This document shows, in pieces, positions 8,742 to 17,298 of a stretch of 36,464 bases of DNA; the stretch's first letter is position 1; the number at the start of each line of letters is the position of its first letter. The DNA is taken from contig NZ_JAHWGH010000023.1 in assembly GCF_019334305.1 (NCBI RefSeq), positions 1 through 36,464 on the forward strand, in the 5' to 3' direction. The position numbers were made by a program, and so were the translations under genes. The DNA is from Rossellomorea orangium. GTDB lineage: Bacteria; Bacillota; Bacilli; Bacillales; Bacillaceae_B. Under the pieces are notes generated by a model. That model ran no database searches. It worked only from the letters and a program-made list of their open reading frames with translations, and was not told where the DNA came from.

Positions 8742-10664
8742 TTATTTACCTATAAAAAAGGGAGATTCCGCTCGAGATAAGAAGACAGAAAATGTAGAGC
8801 GTCTCATTTCCTCATTGGGGCGGAATGTCGAATCAGGATACCCTTCAGTTATATGTGCAGCTGCTAATTTATAAATATCTTCGCTTCCCGAAACATTTGG
8901 CCCTACATCTTTGAATGAATAATTATTTCCGCCGGTTAATTGATACGCATGGGATAACAGGATAGCCATTTCGCCCCTTGTCACGTATTGGTTAGGTTTG
9001 AATGATCCATCTGGAAAACCATTTAGAATGTTACTTTCAAATGCGGATTGTATATATCCCGATGCAAAGTAAAGATTACCTACATCATTAAAATGTGTGG
9101 ATCTTTTATCACCATTTAACCCAATCGCCCTTCCAATTAATGCAACGGCTTCACCTCTAGTAATCTTCCTTGACGGCGCCAATAAATGCTCCCCGGTTCC
9201 ATTTAAAATTTGACGGTCGTACAAGTAGATCATATGAGGGGCATACCAGGAGCCCTGGGAAAGATCTTCAAACGCTGGTGATGAAGTAGTTACAGCTCGA
9301 TTGACTTCAATGTCATCCCCGGTATTCATATGAAATTTGAATAAATAAGAATAGGTACCCGCAGTTACGTAGTCAGTGAAATGAGAATCAGATAATGAAG
9401 AAGCTAATAAATTTCCATCCCGATAAACATCCACTGATTCGGCATTGCTACTTCCCTCAAACATAAAGGACACAGCACCACTTCCATCACTTTTCACTTT
9501 TACTGTGGGTGAATTTCCCGGTATATCCTCGTCAGTGTATTGACCGATCCCAAACCCGTACAAAGGATCCCTTCCTTTTTCCCCTAAATCAAGTGCAGAC
9601 TGATCGAGCAGTTTTCTTAGATGAATGTTTGATTGTTCTGGATATTTCTCTTTAAATAGTGCCATAATCCCTGTAATATATGGTGCTGCCATAGAAGTCC
9701 CTGAAAGCGGGGCATATCCATCTGAGCGACCGTCATATGTATCTAGATTTTTTGGGAAAGTACTAACAATGCTTCTGCCAGGAGCAGAGATTTCGACAGA
9801 TGATCCCGTGGAAGATTCATTCATCCTCAATAGGGACTTCTCCAGTCCACCTACCCCTATGACGCTATCATACTTTGCAGGATAAAGGGTGGTGTCCCCG
9901 GTAGCATCTGGACGACCGCTGTTTCCAGCAGCTGCAATGATCGTCATTCCATTTAAATAGGCCTCGTCTATGACCGCCTTCAAAGCAGGATCATTTACGG
10001 TAGTGGTAAAGCTCATATTTAACACATCTATATCCTGCTGAATGGCCCACTCTATTCCGGAAATGATGGTTGTAGAGGTACCCGTCCCAGTAAAATCCAG
10101 AACCTTGATTCCATATAGTGATACATCCGGAGCAACCCCAACGATGCCGATATTATTATTTTGGGCCGCAATGATCCCTGCTACATGCGTACCATGACCA
10201 TTGTCATCTTGGTATCCATCGGTACAATTCGCTTTTAATACACATGTTCCTCCTGCAATTTTCAAGTCAGGATGGGTTCGATCAATCCCTGTATCCAATA
10301 CGGCTACTTTAACACCCTTACCGGTCAAGTTTGTTCTAACCTCGTTTGTGATGTTCATCTTCTCAAATGCCCAGGGAGTCGTTTGATTACTCACATTATA
10401 CGTTTGCTCTTTTTGAGCTTCCTTGATAACTCCTTTGTCCTCAAGAAAACGAACTTGCCCGGCAGATGCCCATACAGATATCGCCGGTATGAATGAAAAC
10501 TCTTTCTCAATTTTCAGGTCTGTCTGGCTTTTAACCAAGTCTTTACCGTCGTCATTCAGAAACAGTATGTATTTCTCTCTACTATCTGTTTGACCGAATG
10601 CAGTTGTGGGTACTAAATTAAGTAATAGAAAGCAAGCGACCATTACTTTAAATGCGTTCTTCAT
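8742..10664 (-). CDS. Subtilisin (S8) with three C-terminal SLH repeats
   Basis: Cell-surface serine protease of 640 residues. It has a signal peptide (1-24), a short propeptide (about 30-90), and an S8 domain with Asp124 (AVLDTGID), His157 (NGHGTHVAG), oxyanion Asn248 (AAAGN) and Ser324 (LSGTSMAAP). A beta-sandwich-like linker (about 385-460) is followed by three SLH repeats (about 470-640; motifs ITRGE, VTRGE, MRRST) that end at the C terminus. Cys141 and Cys147 lie just before the catalytic His and could form a disulphide beside the active site. The SLH repeats closely match those at the N-terminal end of the amidase encoded just upstream. ATG start with AAGGGGG. Only 56 bases separate it from the amidase stop. 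Confidence 0.92.
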   Translation of the reverse strand: MKNAFKVMVACFLLLNLVPTTAFGQTDSREKYILFLNDDGKDLVKSQTDLKIEKEFSFIPAISVWASAGQVRFLEDKGVIKEAQKEQTYNVSNQTTPWAFEKMNITNEVRTNLTGKGVKVAVLDTGIDRTHPDLKIAGGTCVLKANCTDGYQDDNGHGTHVAGIIAAQNNNIGIVGVAPDVSLYGIKVLDFTGTGTSTTIISGIEWAIQQDIDVLNMSFTTTVNDPALKAVIDEAYLNGMTIIAAAGNSGRPDATGDTTLYPAKYDSVIGVGGLEKSLLRMNESSTGSSVEISAPGRSIVSTFPKNLDTYDGRSDGYAPLSGTSMAAPYITGIMALFKEKYPEQSNIHLRKLLDQSALDLGEKGRDPLYGFGIGQYTDEDIPGNSPTVKVKSDGSGAVSFMFEGSSNAESVDVYRDGNLLASSLSDSHFTDYVTAGTYSYLFKFHMNTGDDIEVNRAVTTSSPAFEDLSQGSWYAPHMIYLYDRQILNGTGEHLLAPSRKITRGEAVALIGRAIGLNGDKRSTHFNDVGNLYFASGYIQSAFESNILNGFPDGSFKPNQYVTRGEMAILLSHAYQLTGGNNYSFKDVGPNVSGSEDIYKLAAAHITEGYPDSTFRPNEEMRRSTFSVFLSRAESPFFIGK

Positions 10665-10690
10665 TCCCTCATCCCCCTTGTATAAAAAAA

Positions 10691-10708
10691 GGAGTCTAAA
10701 TAGACTCC
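10691..10708 (-). terminator. Terminator between amidase and S8-SLH genes
   Basis: GGAGTCTA and TAGACTCC pair around a two-base loop; on the minus strand a TTTTTTT tract follows. It ends the amidase transcript, but fills most of the 56-base gap before the S8 gene. Confidence 0.8.
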
Positions 10709-10720
10709 TATATCAGTAGT

Positions 10721-12154
10721 TTAATGCAATTTAGGTGATGGTGCGGCTTGTAATTCCTGGTATAAATAATCGATACCCTTTAGATTTTCATAGTGATAAT
10801 AGTAATCGAGTATACCTAAATAAATGGCTTTAGCAGCTTTTTGCCTATAGGAAGGAGATGCCAATTTAGCATTATCTTCTTTTTGGTCGATAAATCCAAG
10901 TTCCACCAATGAAGCAGGCATTGTATTCTCTCGTAAAACGTGAAAATTCCCATTCTTCTCGCCGCGATCAAAAGCATCCCAGCTTTCAACCAATCTGTTT
11001 TGAAGATAAGTTGCAAGAGCCTTGCTCTGATTTACGTATGGATTATATGCAGCTGACTGAAAATAGTAAGACTCGGTTCCATGTGCAGTTCCATTAAAAG
11101 AATTTGCATGGATACTGACAAAGATATCCCCACCCTTTTCTCTTGCAAAGGTAACACGATCCTGAAGCTCAATCTTCTTATCGCTCTCCCTTGTCATCGC
11201 AAAATGAAAAGGTGACTTCTCCAAATATCCCTTTACCCTCATCCCTGTGTCTAAAACGACAAAACTTTCATTCAAACCGAAGCCTGAAGCCCCATTATCG
11301 GGATAGCCATGACCTGGATCAATGATAATCGTTTTGTCAGCTAACAGATCTTCAATATCTGAAACCTTCTTAGAAGATAAGTAAGCGGTATGTACGAAAC
11401 CTTCTATTCCATCTGCCTGAATAAAGGCCCATTCTCCGATTTCATATCCAACCTTTACTTCTTTTCCTTTATCAAAGCTTCCTAATACGGAATAATATGT
11501 GGAAGGTCCTTCTCTGAAGTTTAAGTTATCCGTCGTAACGTATTGAACTTTAGAGAATGTCGGCTCCTGACCTGCGAGTCTCATTTTCGCATTGATGCTC
11601 CTTGAAAGGAAGACCGAGAAATCCGAACGCTTAATTGACTGCGTCGTTCCGAACGAACCATCAGACATCCCTTGAGCGATTCCTCTATCAATTAACTGAG
11701 CAGACGCAGAACTGATGGTAGTAGATTGATAGCCAAAGGCCCGGCTTATTAATAAAGCCATCTCTCCTCTCGCAACGGGAGCATTAGGCTTGAACGAACC
11801 ATCTGAATAACCTGTAATGATTTTTTTATCTGCAGCCTCTTGTATATAACCTGAAGCGAAGTGCTGACTGCCTACGTCTGTGAATTCTGTTCTCTTCTGC
11901 TCTCCATTAAGCTGAATCGCACGCCCGATTAAAGCTGCAGCCTCTGCTCTTGTAACTTGTTTGTCTGGGTGGAAATAACCATTTTGATCTCCATTTGCTA
12001 TTTTACCAGTGGCTAAATAATAGATTTCATCCTTGGCTCTGTGGGAATCTCCTACATCCGGGAATGTTGATGCGTAAGTTGACTTGGGTGATACGTTTGA
12101 AAACGCAACAATGACTGCGAGTGACAAAATCGACATAAGAAGAAAGCGTTTCAA
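10721..12154 (-). CDS. N-acetylmuramoyl-L-alanine amidase (Amidase_3) with SLH and SH3 domains
   Basis: Exported zinc amidase of 477 residues that should cut the bond between MurNAc and L-Ala in peptidoglycan. In order: a signal peptide, three SLH repeats (motifs VTRAE, VARGE, IKRSD; the third lacks the usual F-x-D-V lead), a bacterial SH3 domain (starting near NLNFREGPSTYY), then Amidase_3. Zinc-ligand and catalytic candidates are the His of DPGHG, the Glu of GLNES, the His of VSIHANS and the Glu of LVELGF. The TTG at 12152-12154 was chosen because AAAGGGG lies upstream and it leads straight into KRFLLMSILSL. The frame is open to another TTG at 12238, but that has no ribosome site and would add 28 residues before the signal peptide. 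Confidence 0.88.
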   Translation of the reverse strand: MKRFLLMSILSLAVIVAFSNVSPKSTYASTFPDVGDSHRAKDEIYYLATGKIANGDQNGYFHPDKQVTRAEAAALIGRAIQLNGEQKRTEFTDVGSQHFASGYIQEAADKKIITGYSDGSFKPNAPVARGEMALLISRAFGYQSTTISSASAQLIDRGIAQGMSDGSFGTTQSIKRSDFSVFLSRSINAKMRLAGQEPTFSKVQYVTTDNLNFREGPSTYYSVLGSFDKGKEVKVGYEIGEWAFIQADGIEGFVHTAYLSSKKVSDIEDLLADKTIIIDPGHGYPDNGASGFGLNESFVVLDTGMRVKGYLEKSPFHFAMTRESDKKIELQDRVTFAREKGGDIFVSIHANSFNGTAHGTESYYFQSAAYNPYVNQSKALATYLQNRLVESWDAFDRGEKNGNFHVLRENTMPASLVELGFIDQKEDNAKLASPSYRQKAAKAIYLGILDYYYHYENLKGIDYLYQELQAAPSPKLH

Positions 12155-12378
12155 GAGATTTGTTGCCCCTTTCGATATTTTTCTACATTTTACCACACTA
12201 CTATTGGGACTTCTATCATTATTTGGGTCTATTTTCAAGTTATTCGACTTGAAGAAGTTAATCCATATTCATGTGACATCTAATATATCGGCTTTATACC
12301 AGTAATATTTAGCATAATTGATACCCTTCCATTTCGAATCATAACTGTTCCGGCCAAGGCTAACAAATCAAGAAAAAA

Positions 12379-12404
12379 ACTGACCTCCTAAATTAGAAGC
12401 CAGT
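12379..12404 (-). terminator. Terminator after the SLH-C5-epimerase-like gene
   Basis: ACTGGCTTCTAA pairs with TTTAGGAGGTCAGT (some G-U pairs) on the minus strand, followed by TTTTTTT. It lies about 25 bases past the stop at 12427. Confidence 0.75.
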
Positions 12405-12426
12405 CTTTTTGTGGAAACGAATATAG

Positions 12427-14712
12427 TTATTCTGCTAATAAATCCAGAGTATCTTTTTCTAAAGGAATAGAAGCAGCTTTTGCGTTTCCATAGTTTTCCA
12501 CCAAGTAACCAAACCCTTGTTCACGGAGAAGTTCTAACTCATTCCCTTTGAAAGGATGGTTCTCGTTAACTAAATACGTGGTCTTCGATTTGATCATTTC
12601 GTCAAAAATTGAACTTCTTGGATAAGAAATTTCCTCAAACAGTTTTTGACTTAACAATAAATCTACTAAAGTCAGAGTAGGATAGTCCGTTCCATTAAAC
12701 ACTTTATCTCCATTCACCTGATACCAAAGATTCCCGTCTTCTCGTATCCATTTCGGGTAAAGATTTTCTATTCCCGCCTTTAATTGACGTGCTGTTTTAA
12801 AGTACTTATCATCGCCTGTCTGACGATAGGTTTCAATAAGGAAACGCATTTCCCCTAGAGCGTGATTTAAAGATACATGGGTCGTTTTACTTCCTGGAGC
12901 ATAATAATCCGCTATTAAATGGCTTGATACGGTAATGGGAATGATATTCCCGATTTCTTTCTGATTCACTAGAAAGTCAGCGTATCTGATATTGGCATTA
13001 CTTAATTTTGAGATATTCAATACTTCTCCGGCGTTCTTAAGGAAAAGAGCCGTATTCTCGTTATGTCGGGTGTCGATGTAAGGTGCGGTTGTACCGTAAG
13101 CATTTTTCAACCAGGTGCTGGTATATTCTGTTTTGAATACAGGCACATCTCCTTTTGTAAGAGCCCCACCTGTAAAGACGTCAAGATCGGCAATGGAATT
13201 GAGTACTAGATTATAGAAGTATCTCTCTTCGGAACCGGTATAGGCCCTTAGATAAATTCCCCCCTGCATGGCACCGATATTTCTTCCATACCCCAACTTA
13301 TATCCAGGTTCAATGGACCACGGCAACTTGGAGTAGGATCCGTCAGCTGTCAACCATTTATTAATCGATCGATATTCATCTACACTTCGTTCAAACCAAT
13401 AGTCGATGTATTGTTGTTCTTCAAATAGTTTTTCCTTAGAGACAAGAACCCAATTTTCAGAAATCCCCTTACTGAGGACTTTCATGTTCAGTACAGCATA
13501 AATGCCTGACTGATCTTTTTGAATCTTATAACTCTCAAGCTCTTCGTCAAACTCCCGGATGACAGATTCCTGGCCGTTAGCGTATACTTTCTCACGTTGT
13601 ATAGATGTATAACTTTTACTCAGCATCACACTATTGGTGAGTCCATCACCATTTTGTAAGGTTAATAATCCAATAGGATGGGTAGTGGGATCAACTCCAA
13701 ATGTGTTGTTATGCTCATGGGTAATAGTCCCGTAATCCGCCATTTTCTTCAAGCTGTAAGAACTTGCTTCTTTAAAAGGTAATATAACCGAAGCCGAGTA
13801 GGTATTGTCACCATTATGGATGAATTTCGTGAAGACAAAGGTATCTCCATTGTCCAAGGTCCTCAGGGTTACCCGAAGTTCACCAAGGGGTGCCGAAGCG
13901 TTACCCATTTTGTAATAATAATGGGTATCCACTGAACGCAGATGATCATCCACTCTTTTTTTATAAAAGGATAATGGAACCCCCCCGGTGTTCATACGTA
14001 CCCTTACTTTTTCCCCGCTTGCCATTGTAAGTTGTACTTCGGATGGGGAAAGATTCACAGACTCCCCAGGTTCACCCGGGTCCTCGGATCCCCCGTCAAG
14101 TAATCCTTTTTCCAATAGAAAGGTGTATAAACGGTATATAAATACTGCAGACTCAGCACGAGTAGCAGTTGAGGAATGATCTAATGTATTTTCCTTGGTT
14201 CCTTGAACGAAACCATAATGAACGACGCGCTGAAACGCTTCTAAAGCATACTGAGGTACTGAGCCTGCGTCTGTAAAGCTTAAATCAGCCCCTTCATTGA
14301 AATCTCCTTTATATTGAAGCGCCCTATCAAGCATAACCGCTGCATCAGCTCTGGTAATATTCACGTTTGGCAAGGCTTTGCCTTCCACTGTACCTTTAAT
14401 GATTCCGGCTTTTTTAGCCGCATTGATTTCTTTATAAAGATTGTTTCCCGCTTTCACATCAACAAATCCAGTGTTCCCCTCCGGTAAATTTAATGCACGA
14501 ACCAGAAACGCTACAAATTGTCCTCGTGTCACATTGGCGTTTGGTCTATATGTATGGTCAGGATAACCATTAATAATCTCTTTCTCTACCAATGCATTAA
14601 TCTCTTCTTTTGCCCAATGGTTGTCAATGTCCGTTAACATTGCTGCCGATATGGGAGTAGCTATAGATAAAAGAAGGGAAATCAGCAGCAATAATGTCGT
14701 AATTTTCCTCAA
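12427..14712 (-). CDS. SLH-anchored D-glucuronyl C5-epimerase-like protein
   Basis: Exported surface protein of 761 residues. It has a signal peptide (about 1-23), three SLH repeats (about 24-205; motifs VTRGQ, ITRAD, ATRAE), a Gly/Pro/Glu linker (GGSEDPGEPGE), a beta-rich segment (about 225-440) and an alpha-helical toroid-like domain (about 450-735) resembling the C-terminal domain of uronic-acid C5-epimerases. It shares with the protein at 5943-7514 the blocks KLPWSIEP, GYGRN, TEYTSTWLK, TTAPY-DTRHNE, LNHALG and WIRE-G-LWYQVN. The SLH half replaces the transmembrane anchor of that paralogue. Predicted role: changing uronic-acid stereochemistry in a wall or capsule polymer. Substrate and reaction are inferred. 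TTG start with AAGAGGCGA about 8 bases upstream. Confidence 0.65.
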   Translation of the reverse strand: MRKITTLLLLISLLLSIATPISAAMLTDIDNHWAKEEINALVEKEIINGYPDHTYRPNANVTRGQFVAFLVRALNLPEGNTGFVDVKAGNNLYKEINAAKKAGIIKGTVEGKALPNVNITRADAAVMLDRALQYKGDFNEGADLSFTDAGSVPQYALEAFQRVVHYGFVQGTKENTLDHSSTATRAESAVFIYRLYTFLLEKGLLDGGSEDPGEPGESVNLSPSEVQLTMASGEKVRVRMNTGGVPLSFYKKRVDDHLRSVDTHYYYKMGNASAPLGELRVTLRTLDNGDTFVFTKFIHNGDNTYSASVILPFKEASSYSLKKMADYGTITHEHNNTFGVDPTTHPIGLLTLQNGDGLTNSVMLSKSYTSIQREKVYANGQESVIREFDEELESYKIQKDQSGIYAVLNMKVLSKGISENWVLVSKEKLFEEQQYIDYWFERSVDEYRSINKWLTADGSYSKLPWSIEPGYKLGYGRNIGAMQGGIYLRAYTGSEERYFYNLVLNSIADLDVFTGGALTKGDVPVFKTEYTSTWLKNAYGTTAPYIDTRHNENTALFLKNAGEVLNISKLSNANIRYADFLVNQKEIGNIIPITVSSHLIADYYAPGSKTTHVSLNHALGEMRFLIETYRQTGDDKYFKTARQLKAGIENLYPKWIREDGNLWYQVNGDKVFNGTDYPTLTLVDLLLSQKLFEEISYPRSSIFDEMIKSKTTYLVNENHPFKGNELELLREQGFGYLVENYGNAKAASIPLEKDTLDLLAE

Positions 14713-14912
14713 TTATTTCGCCTCTTTTCATTAGTGTTTCAATTATTTTACATTCAATGACTAGTTAAACATATCTATAGTGACAGGTAAACAGATGATA
14801 CTCGAATAAAAAGTGGTAAATTTATGAATATATTACAAATACTTTAACTCTCTCTTTGTGGTACTCACGTTATAACTGTTAGGACTTATGATAATCATCA
14901 CTATTTACCTAG

Positions 14913-14940
14913 TTGAAAATACATTGATTTTTGGTATGAT
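14913..14940 (+). promoter_or_regulatory. Sigma-A promoter of the SLH protein at 14990
   Basis: TTGAAA (5 of 6) and TATGAT (5 of 6) are 16 bases apart, and TGG before the -10 gives an extended -10. The TTG start follows 50 bases later. Confidence 0.7.
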
Positions 14941-14989
14941 TTTTAAAGAATGACAAAATTAGTAGAAACTATTTTGAGAGGTGAAATAA

Positions 14990-16039
14990 TTGGCAAAGAA
15001 GTTATTATTGCCTTTATCTGTTCTTATTCTTTTGACCCAATTACTTGTAACACCCGCAAGCGCTTCTTCGTTTACAGATATTCAAAATACATTCGCCAAA
15101 GATTATATTGAGGTATTAGGATCCGAGAAGATTATTGATGGCTTTCCAGATGGTACCTATCGACCTAATTCAACCATTAAACGAGGTGACTTTGCTAAAC
15201 TGCTTTCCCTGGCATTGGATTTGCCTTTGAACGCAGATTCAGCCTCAAGCTTTACAGATGTTCCAGAACGCGTAAGGCCTTTTGTGGGAGCACTGATTGA
15301 CGCTGGCATTGCCAATGGGAAAAAACCTGGATATTTTGGTTCCAACTCCCCTATCACCAGACAAGAAATGATCATCATGTTCATGAGAGCCATGGGTATG
15401 GAAGACTTTTCACAGCTACTTAACTTCGATTCAGAGTTCACTGATGAGAGTTCTATTTCCATAACCGCCTATCCTTATGTATCCTTCGCAGAGGAAATTG
15501 GTTTTGCCGAAGGAAATTTAAATGGTCAATTCATGCCTGTTTCTTATGGTACCAGAGCAGCAGCAGCTAAATGGATCTATTTCTTCCTTATTGAACAGGA
15601 TCTTTATTTTGAGAATGCATTGAATGTCATCGGCATTAACTCGGTGGAAAATTTAAATCAAGTAACGCTGGTAAATAGCTATGAGTCGGTAACCCTTACT
15701 TACGCTGATAACACGTCCAAGACGCAATCATTAGAAGATTTCGTTGAAGAAATGTTCTTACGACTCCAATATGATGAGTTTTATCATTGGAACGGATTTG
15801 ACTATTCAACCCTGACTGCTAAAGAAAAAGGTGAAATCATTTCATTAATTGTCTACATTTGGGATCAAGAATGGAGTGATTATACATTAAAAGCCTCCCC
15901 TGAAAAAGTGGTTTCCAAAGTAAAAGAACGATTAGATTCATACTTTATCAATGACATCAATAAGAAGGACAGTCTCCTCAAGGAAGCCATTTGGGTTGCT
16001 GTTGACGAATTCCTTATTGAATCAAATACGTCCAACTAA
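14990..16039 (+). CDS. SLH protein with an unrecognised C-terminal domain
   Basis: Exported protein of 349 residues. It has a signal peptide (about 1-25) and three SLH repeats (about 26-78, 84-137, 146-205; motifs IKRGD, ITRQE, GTRAA). The C-terminal 140 residues start near NVIGINSVENLNQ. They begin with short beta strands, then become helical, rich in Tyr, Trp, Asp and Glu (QYDEFYHWNGFDY, VYIWDQEWSDY). I do not recognise this domain and see no catalytic motif, so it may bind a ligand rather than act as an enzyme. TTG start with AGAGGTGA 6 bases upstream. It is the only SLH gene here on the plus strand and is divergent from the SLH-epimerase gene. Confidence 0.85.
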   Translation: MAKKLLLPLSVLILLTQLLVTPASASSFTDIQNTFAKDYIEVLGSEKIIDGFPDGTYRPNSTIKRGDFAKLLSLALDLPLNADSASSFTDVPERVRPFVGALIDAGIANGKKPGYFGSNSPITRQEMIIMFMRAMGMEDFSQLLNFDSEFTDESSISITAYPYVSFAEEIGFAEGNLNGQFMPVSYGTRAAAAKWIYFFLIEQDLYFENALNVIGINSVENLNQVTLVNSYESVTLTYADNTSKTQSLEDFVEEMFLRLQYDEFYHWNGFDYSTLTAKEKGEIISLIVYIWDQEWSDYTLKASPEKVVSKVKERLDSYFINDINKKDSLLKEAIWVAVDEFLIESNTSN

Positions 16040-16045
16040 CGACCA

Positions 16046-16073
16046 ACACCATTACAATTCGCTGTAATGGTGT
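16046..16073 (+). terminator. Terminator after the 349-residue SLH gene
   Basis: ACACCATTACA and TGTAATGGTGT form an 11-bp stem with a 6-base loop, followed by TTTTTT. Confidence 0.9.
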
Positions 16074-16128
16074 TTTTTTGATATCACTTCCTTATTAGGG
16101 TAAAAGGCTTGATTTCTTTTCAAAAGGT

Positions 16129-16157
16129 TTAACTTTCAGCCCAGTTAGGCATATAAT
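16129..16157 (+). promoter_or_regulatory. Sigma-A promoter of murB
   Basis: TTAACT and a perfect TATAAT are 17 bases apart. The murB start lies 51 bases past the -10 box. Confidence 0.65.
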
Positions 16158-16208
16158 GAAAGTGATGGGTTTAGAATGAATACTAACTTTTAAATAGGAC
16201 TGATTTAG

Positions 16209-17129
16209 ATGATCGATAAAGAGAAATTATTAAAAAGACTGACCAGTGTTGTTGCACCTGAGAATGTAAAGACTGATGAAATGCTTAGAAACCATTTATA
16301 TACAAAGCTTGGCGGGAAAGCAGACTTTTTCGTGACTCCGACCACATATGAAGAAGTTCAAGAAGTTGTAAAGCTTTCTAATGAAGAGAATTACCCGTTT
16401 ACCTTACTTGGCAACGGTTCTAATCTGATCGTAAAAGATGGGGGTATCAGGGGGATTGTCCTTCATCTTAAAAATTTTGATGACATTAAATCTAATGGTT
16501 CACAGCTGGTAGCACAAAGTGGTGCTGCCATCATCGATGTATCCAGGAGGGCATTAGCTGAAAAGCTGTCCGGACTGGAATTTGCCTGCGGTATCCCGGG
16601 TACCGTCGGAGGAGCTTTATTCATGAACGCAGGTGCTTACGGTGGTGAAATCAGCGATGTATTGGATTATTGCTATGTCGTTGATCGAGAGGGCAATTTG
16701 GTGAAGCGTACAGCTGCCGAGTTAGAACTCGACTACCGTCACAGCAATATTTCTGAAAAAGGCGATATCGTTCTGGAAGCAACCTTCAGCTTGAAGCCTG
16801 GTGATTATGAAGAAATTAAAGCTGTGATGGATGACCTGACATACAAAAGGGAATCCAAACAACCTCTTGAATTCCCTTCATGCGGAAGTGTATTTAAGCG
16901 TCCTCCAGGATACTTTGCAGGGAAACTCATTCAGGATAGCGAACTGCAAGGAACGAATTTCGGCGGTGCCGAAGTGTCAACCAAGCACGCGGGATTCATT
17001 GTAAATAAAGACAATGCCACTGCCTATGATTACATCTCCCTGATCGAACATGTACAAAAGACGGTTAAAGAGAAGTTTGATGTAGATTTGGAGCGGGAAG
17101 TTAGGATCATTGGTGAAGACTTGGAATGA
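16209..17129 (+). CDS. murB: UDP-N-acetylenolpyruvoylglucosamine reductase MurB
   Basis: Cytoplasmic FAD enzyme of 306 residues that reduces UDP-GlcNAc-enolpyruvate to UDP-MurNAc, the second committed step of peptidoglycan precursor synthesis. The FAD-binding part shows [17 protein letters not shown] (about 67-75) and [20 protein letters not shown] (128-147). The substrate domain has YRHSNI, the catalytic Ser227 in [10 protein letters not shown], and Glu297 in [10 protein letters not shown]. Length and order match the type II MurB usual in Bacillaceae. The ATG has only a modest site (AGGA about 10 bases upstream). It is transcribed alone, with its own promoter and terminator, unlike murB genes that sit in division clusters. 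Confidence 0.96.
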   Translation: MIDKEKLLKRLTSVVAPENVKTDEMLRNHLYTKLGGKADFFVTPTTYEEVQEVVKLSNEENYPFTLLGNGSNLIVKDGGIRGIVLHLKNFDDIKSNGSQLVAQSGAAIIDVSRRALAEKLSGLEFACGIPGTVGGALFMNAGAYGGEISDVLDYCYVVDREGNLVKRTAAELELDYRHSNISEKGDIVLEATFSLKPGDYEEIKAVMDDLTYKRESKQPLEFPSCGSVFKRPPGYFAGKLIQDSELQGTNFGGAEVSTKHAGFIVNKDNATAYDYISLIEHVQKTVKEKFDVDLEREVRIIGEDLE

Positions 17130-17137
17130 ATATTAAT

Positions 17138-17160
17138 AGGAGACTCGGCTTGAGTCTCCT
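17138..17160 (+). terminator. Terminator after murB
   Basis: AGGAGACTC and GAGTCTCCT pair around a GGCTT loop, followed by TTTTAATTT. Confidence 0.88.
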
Positions 17161-17298
17161 TTTAATTTCTCACGATTTCAACAGAAAGCTTTAATTGAAG
17201 CTGTAATATTCCTCTGTGAGCCTATGATTCCTTTTGAAAAGTGATTCGGTTTCAAATCAAATTTCTGTTAATAGCCGATAACAAAGTTTCCACGAGCA

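Noticed and set aside
10691..10708. Operator for the S8-SLH gene
   Set aside because: The stem with an adjacent T-tract on the coding strand is better explained as a terminator for the amidase gene.
12155..12238. N-terminal 28-residue extension of the amidase
   Set aside because: It starts at a TTG without a ribosome site and would put a polar stretch before an otherwise normal signal peptide.
15157..15462. 101-codon minus-strand open frame inside the SLH gene at 14990
   Set aside because: It is antisense to a well-supported coding region, with no ribosome site or recognisable protein features.
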